Source: CG1-02-33-12 sp964403775 (GTDB lineage Archaea; Nanobdellota; Nanobdellia; Woesearchaeales; CG1-02-33-12). From it: DNA of 7,886 nt. Position 1 is the stretch's first letter, and every line of letters starts with the position of its first letter. The position numbers and the translations under genes were made by a program. The DNA lies in the NCBI GenBank assembly GCA_964403775.1, contig CAYOHL010000040.1:1-7886 (forward strand), given 5' to 3'. The notes beneath the pieces were generated by a model. It was not told the DNA's origin, did not search any database, and saw nothing but the letters and a program-made list of their open reading frames with translations. Positions 6,181 to 7,886 of this stretch are shown here, one piece after another.

Positions 6181-6203
6181 TAAGTGAAATAACTTAGCTG
6201 GAT

Positions 6204-6611
6204 ATGAGATATGAGCACCAGAAAATAACCATAATAAGATTCAGAAAGCCGCTTAAAAAAGACATTAATGAAGAGCTTCAGTGGCTTGGCTCATCACTTG
6301 GCTTGTTTAGTCTAAGGGACAGGAATAGCTCATGCTTCAGGATATTTATTGAATTGATTAAGAGTTCAAGGAAAAAAAAGCCATTGTCAAGCGACGAGCT
6401 TGCATATAAAACAGGGTTGAGCAGGGGCACAGCCATACACCACCTGAATAGGTTGATGGGCTCAGGCATTGTTGTCAATGAGAAAAATAAGTATATTTTA
6501 AGGGTTGAAAACCTTAAGGTGCTTGTCGAGGAGATAGAAAAAGACATCAAAAGGGCATGCAGTGATCTAAAAGAAATAGCAAAGAATATTGATGAAGAGC
6601 TAGGATTATAG
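6204..6611 (+). CDS. Winged-helix (ArsR-like) regulator, putative heat-shock regulator
   Basis: A 135-residue DNA-binding protein. After an N-terminal strand and helix (KITIIRFRKPL, then INEELQWLGSSLGLF, 7-35) comes a winged helix-turn-helix at about 44-101: CFRIFIELI (44-52), LSSDELAYKTGLS (61-73), recognition helix RGTAIHHLNRLMGSG (74-88), wing IVVNEKNKYILR (89-100). A charged helix (104-133) probably forms the dimer interface. The layout fits the ArsR/Phr group, although the N-terminal part is distinctive and I cannot name a characterised relative. The gene is leaderless: its ATG falls at the predicted transcription start and no Shine-Dalgarno site is present. It diverges from hsp20 across a 110-nt gap with a palindromic operator, so it most likely represses hsp20, and perhaps itself, until heat stress (inference). 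Confidence 0.85.
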   Translation: MRYEHQKITIIRFRKPLKKDINEELQWLGSSLGLFSLRDRNSSCFRIFIELIKSSRKKKPLSSDELAYKTGLSRGTAIHHLNRLMGSGIVVNEKNKYILRVENLKVLVEEIEKDIKRACSDLKEIAKNIDEELGL

Positions 6612-6612
6612 G

Positions 6613-6638
6613 TTTTATAGTTTTTTAAATTTTGTTTT
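6613..6638 (+). terminator. T-rich terminator of the regulator gene
   Basis: Right after the TAG, the plus strand has successive T-runs (TTTT, TTTTTT, TTTT, TTTT) within 26 bases and no hairpin, as is common for archaeal terminators. Confidence 0.6.
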
Positions 6639-6668
6639 GAGGTTATGATTGCTGCTTAATTGAGTTTT

Positions 6669-6720
6669 AGAACTAATGTTCAATATCCTTAAAGAGTTTT
6701 CCTAGAAAATTTTCGGATTG
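6669..6720. repeat. Direct repeat, left copy (flanks the orphan gene)
   Basis: A 52-bp copy that aligns to 7317-7370 at about 43 of 52 positions with one 2-nt gap (by eye). The right end, CTAGAAAATTTTCGGATTG, is identical over 19 bases. Eight of the nine mismatches are transitions. The TATA-like part present in the right copy (TTATTAAA on the minus strand) is degraded here to ATATTGAA. Confidence 0.8.
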
Positions 6721-6725
6721 TTTTT

Positions 6726-6740
6726 GCAAAGGTTTAAATA
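6726..6740 (+). promoter_or_regulatory. Candidate plus-strand promoter facing the orphan gene
   Basis: GCAAAGG (BRE-like) followed by TTTAAATA (6733-6740). The predicted start is near 6763, just before the micro-ORF at 6772. The 11-mer TATGAGTTATG overlaps the end of the box (6739-6749) and recurs at 6810-6820, which may mark a second regulatory site. Confidence 0.4.
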
Positions 6741-6771
6741 TGAGTTATGCGTATTAATTATTATTATATTG

Positions 6772-6867
6772 ATGAAGGGTGTTTTCCCTCTAACATATAT
6801 TGTGAAAAGTATGAGTTATGGAGAAAAATGCAGGTGTTGCCTGCCCCCCGAATCATCTTTTTCTTAA
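6772..6867 (+). CDS. Possible 31-residue micro-ORF (or non-coding transcript)
   Basis: A short frame from ATG at 6772 to TAA at 6867 encoding 31 residues, with a cysteine group KCRCCLPPE near the end (19-27). A BRE/TATA-like promoter lies at the right distance for a transcript with a leader of about 9 nt. Against it: no Shine-Dalgarno site, the 3' half coincides with the terminator hairpin of the opposite gene, and the last codons overlap that gene's 3' end. It may equally be a small antisense RNA or nothing. Confidence 0.2.
   Translation: MKGVFPLTYIVKSMSYGEKCRCCLPPESSFS
6824..6844 (-). terminator. Hairpin-plus-T terminator of the orphan gene
   Basis: Minus strand, beginning 8 nt after the TGA: stem GCAGG, loop CAACA, stem CCTGC, then ATTTTT. 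This is a bacterial-style intrinsic terminator, whereas the other likely terminators here are plain T-tracts. A run of six G lies just before the stem. Confidence 0.55.
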
Positions 6868-7299
6868 GCATTTTTTAATATCATTTAACAATAGAATTTT
6901 GTTGGGCTTCCGATTGCCCCTAAAGACATCAATTGCTACAGCATGTGCATTGGATTTTTTACTGATTATGTTAAACCTTATAATTTTTGAATCAATCCTT
7001 GGGTAATTTTTTCTTAAATACTCAAGCAGGAGTGATTTAATGAGATTCTCTTTACCCTTGTACTCACAACAAATTGTTATTAGTTCTTTTTCCCTGATAT
7101 AGTTTCTTAGACAATAATAGATTCCAATACAAAATAATCTGTACCTTAATTTCCTGATTTTCCCTTTGTATAATTGATATGCCTCCTGCTTTACTAATTT
7201 TGGAATTAAAACAGAATATTGATTTCTATTGCTAAAGGCAATTATAGTGTCTTTGTTTAACTGTTCAATCTTCCCGCTTTGGTCAACTTCTATGTGCAT
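6853..7299 (-). CDS. Orphan protein, 148 aa, possibly RNase H-like fold
   Basis: I do not recognise the family with confidence. What can be seen: a first strand with an acidic tip MHIEVDQSGKIEQ (1-13), further strands DTIIAFSN (17-24) and QYSVLIP (27-33), a long basic helical region (about 34-70, many Lys/Arg/Tyr), strand ELITICCEY (72-80), helix NLIKSLLLEYL (85-95), strand KIIRFNII (105-112), then NAHAVAIDVFRGNRKP (117-132) and a lysine-rich end. The order strand-strand-strand-helix-strand-helix, with acids at Asp6, Glu79 and Asp124, recalls RNase H-like nucleases, but this is only a shape argument. No Shine-Dalgarno site is present; a TATA-like box about 30 nt upstream suggests a leaderless or near-leaderless message. 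The gene lies between two direct repeats and is AT-rich with many rare-looking codons, so a mobile or accessory origin is plausible. Confidence 0.7.
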   Translation of the reverse strand: MHIEVDQSGKIEQLNKDTIIAFSNRNQYSVLIPKLVKQEAYQLYKGKIRKLRYRLFCIGIYYCLRNYIREKELITICCEYKGKENLIKSLLLEYLRKNYPRIDSKIIRFNIISKKSNAHAVAIDVFRGNRKPNKILLLNDIKKCLRKR

Positions 7300-7316
7300 T
7301 TTATTAGGTTTGATTC

Positions 7317-7370
7317 AGAATTAGTGTTTAATAAGCCTTTACAGGATTTTTCTAGAAAATTTTCGGATTG
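7317..7370. repeat. Direct repeat, right copy (contains the orphan gene promoter)
   Basis: A 54-bp copy matching 6669-6720. It begins 17 nt upstream of the orphan gene start. The identical 19-base end contains the palindrome GAAAATTTTC. Read on the minus strand, this palindrome lies upstream of the TATA-like box and so could be an operator or activator site. Confidence 0.8.
7327..7342 (-). promoter_or_regulatory. TATA/BRE promoter of the orphan gene
   Basis: Minus strand: GTAAAGGC (BRE-like) then TTATTAAA (7334-7327). The predicted start is near 7304, about 5 nt before the ATG, so the message would be almost leaderless. The whole promoter lies in the direct repeat. Confidence 0.5.
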
Positions 7371-7420
7371 GGGTTAGGATTTTAAAGTTTCAGCTAGTAA
7401 ATATTTAATTAGTTAATATT

Positions 7421-7447
7421 ATAAAAAAGAAAAATATAATCAAAAAA
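7421..7447 (-). terminator. T-rich terminator of the surface protein gene
   Basis: Directly after the TGA, the minus strand carries runs of 6, 5 and 6 T within 27 bases, with no hairpin. Confidence 0.65.
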
Positions 7448-7886
7448 TCAATATCTTTTTTTCTTTTTATAGATTAGGAAGCCCATTAATGCAATGAGCG
7501 CTATAATTAAGACAACCATCATTGCTGTCTTCGGCTTTGTGGGGGGAATCTCTTCCTCTTCTGGCAGCACTTCTTCCTCTGGCTCTTCTGGAACCTCTTC
7601 CGGCAGTTCTTCTGGAGCTTCCTCTGGCTCTTCTTCCTCTTCTTCAGCAGGGGGAGCTACAACAGGAGTTATAATCTCATGAATATACTTTACTGTTAAG
7701 TAAGCCTTGCTGCTCTTTATTTCGTTTAATTTGACATATAAGTCATAGTAGTTGTCATTGTTCAGGTCAAGCTTTTTGGACTCAAGAAGATTTAGTGTTA
7801 CTGTAACAGGGTCTGATGCAATCTCTAAAATAACATAATCAGTTCCAATCTTTATGACTTTTATTGTGTGATAGGCCCCGCCAAAG
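7448..7886 (-). CDS. Membrane-anchored surface protein, C-terminal part (5' end beyond window)
   Basis: The last 145 residues of a larger protein; the frame is open to the right edge. Visible residues 1-75 form a beta-rich domain (YHTIKVIKIGTDYVILEI, then DPVTVTLNLLESKKL) with a loop DLNNDNYYD (40-48) that fits the DxNxDxxxD pattern of calcium-binding loops. A stalk rich in Glu and Pro follows (about 76-118, repeated PEE units). One hydrophobic helix at 121-139 (MMVVLIIALIALMGFLIY) and a KKKKRY tail complete it. This is the usual end of an archaeal extracellular protein held in the membrane by its C-terminus with the tail inside. The stalk's GAG/GAA-rich codons create a serine-rich frame on the opposite strand (7494-7682) that is not a gene. 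Substrate or function cannot be told from this part. Confidence 0.85.
   Translation of the reverse strand, partial: FGGAYHTIKVIKIGTDYVILEIASDPVTVTLNLLESKKLDLNNDNYYDLYVKLNEIKSSKAYLTVKYIHEIITPVVAPPAEEEEEEPEEAPEELPEEVPEEPEEEVLPEEEEIPPTKPKTAMMVVLIIALIALMGFLIYKKKKRY

Noticed and set aside
6764..6830. C/D box small RNA
   Set aside because: TTGATGA resembles a C box, but no CTGA D box follows at a suitable distance.
6669..7370. CRISPR array from the two repeats
   Set aside because: There are only two copies, about 600 bp apart and diverged, with a gene between them.
7494..7682. Serine/glycine-rich 62-residue plus-strand frame
   Set aside because: It is the reverse reading of the Pro/Glu stalk and membrane helix of the surface protein, whose frame continues to the window edge.

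Overview
This looks like an archaeal chromosome segment, AT-rich and gene-dense, most likely from a small-genome (DPANN, Woesearchaeota/Pacearchaeota-like) lineage. The archaeal call rests on BRE/TATA promoters placed at the right distance from starts, a leaderless regulator gene, oligo-T terminators, an archaeal-style Hsp20, and a C-terminally anchored surface protein. The lineage within Archaea is an inference from general gene character, not from a search.

Layout. Positions 1-166 (minus) hold the start of a small membrane protein that runs off the window. Positions 295-6093 (minus) are one long head-to-tail chaperone cluster, in transcription order: hsp20, grpE, a YkgJ-type cysteine-cluster protein, a PIN-like protein, a DUF3467 protein, dnaK, an iron-sulfur flavoprotein, dnaJ. 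Most gaps are 2-36 nt, which suggests an operon, though T-tracts after hsp20 and dnaK may reduce read-through. Diverging from hsp20 is a winged-helix regulator (6204-6611, plus). The 110-nt gap between them holds a TATA box for each gene and a perfect 17-bp palindrome at the predicted hsp20 transcription start. This is the most likely control point for the cluster.

Positions 6612-7447 are a more accessory-looking stretch. A 148-residue orphan gene (6853-7299, minus) lies between two diverged direct repeats of about 53 bp. It has a promoter inside one repeat and a hairpin-plus-T terminator. A possible micro-ORF or small RNA faces it from the plus strand. From 7448 to the right edge (minus) is the C-terminal part of a surface protein: a beta-rich domain, a Pro/Glu-rich stalk, one membrane helix and a lysine-rich tail.

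How the genes fit together. DnaK, DnaJ and GrpE form the complete bacterial-type Hsp70 folding machine, and Hsp20 holds unfolding clients for it. The four other proteins in the cluster (YkgJ, PIN-like, DUF3467, Fe-S flavoprotein) are not standard Hsp70 partners. Their tight packing between grpE and dnaJ suggests a shared stress, metal or redox role, which is inference. Two starts were moved inward from the longest reading frames (dnaK to 3868, hsp20 to 6093) because strong Shine-Dalgarno sites sit just upstream of the internal ATGs. The grpE start was also moved, with less certainty.
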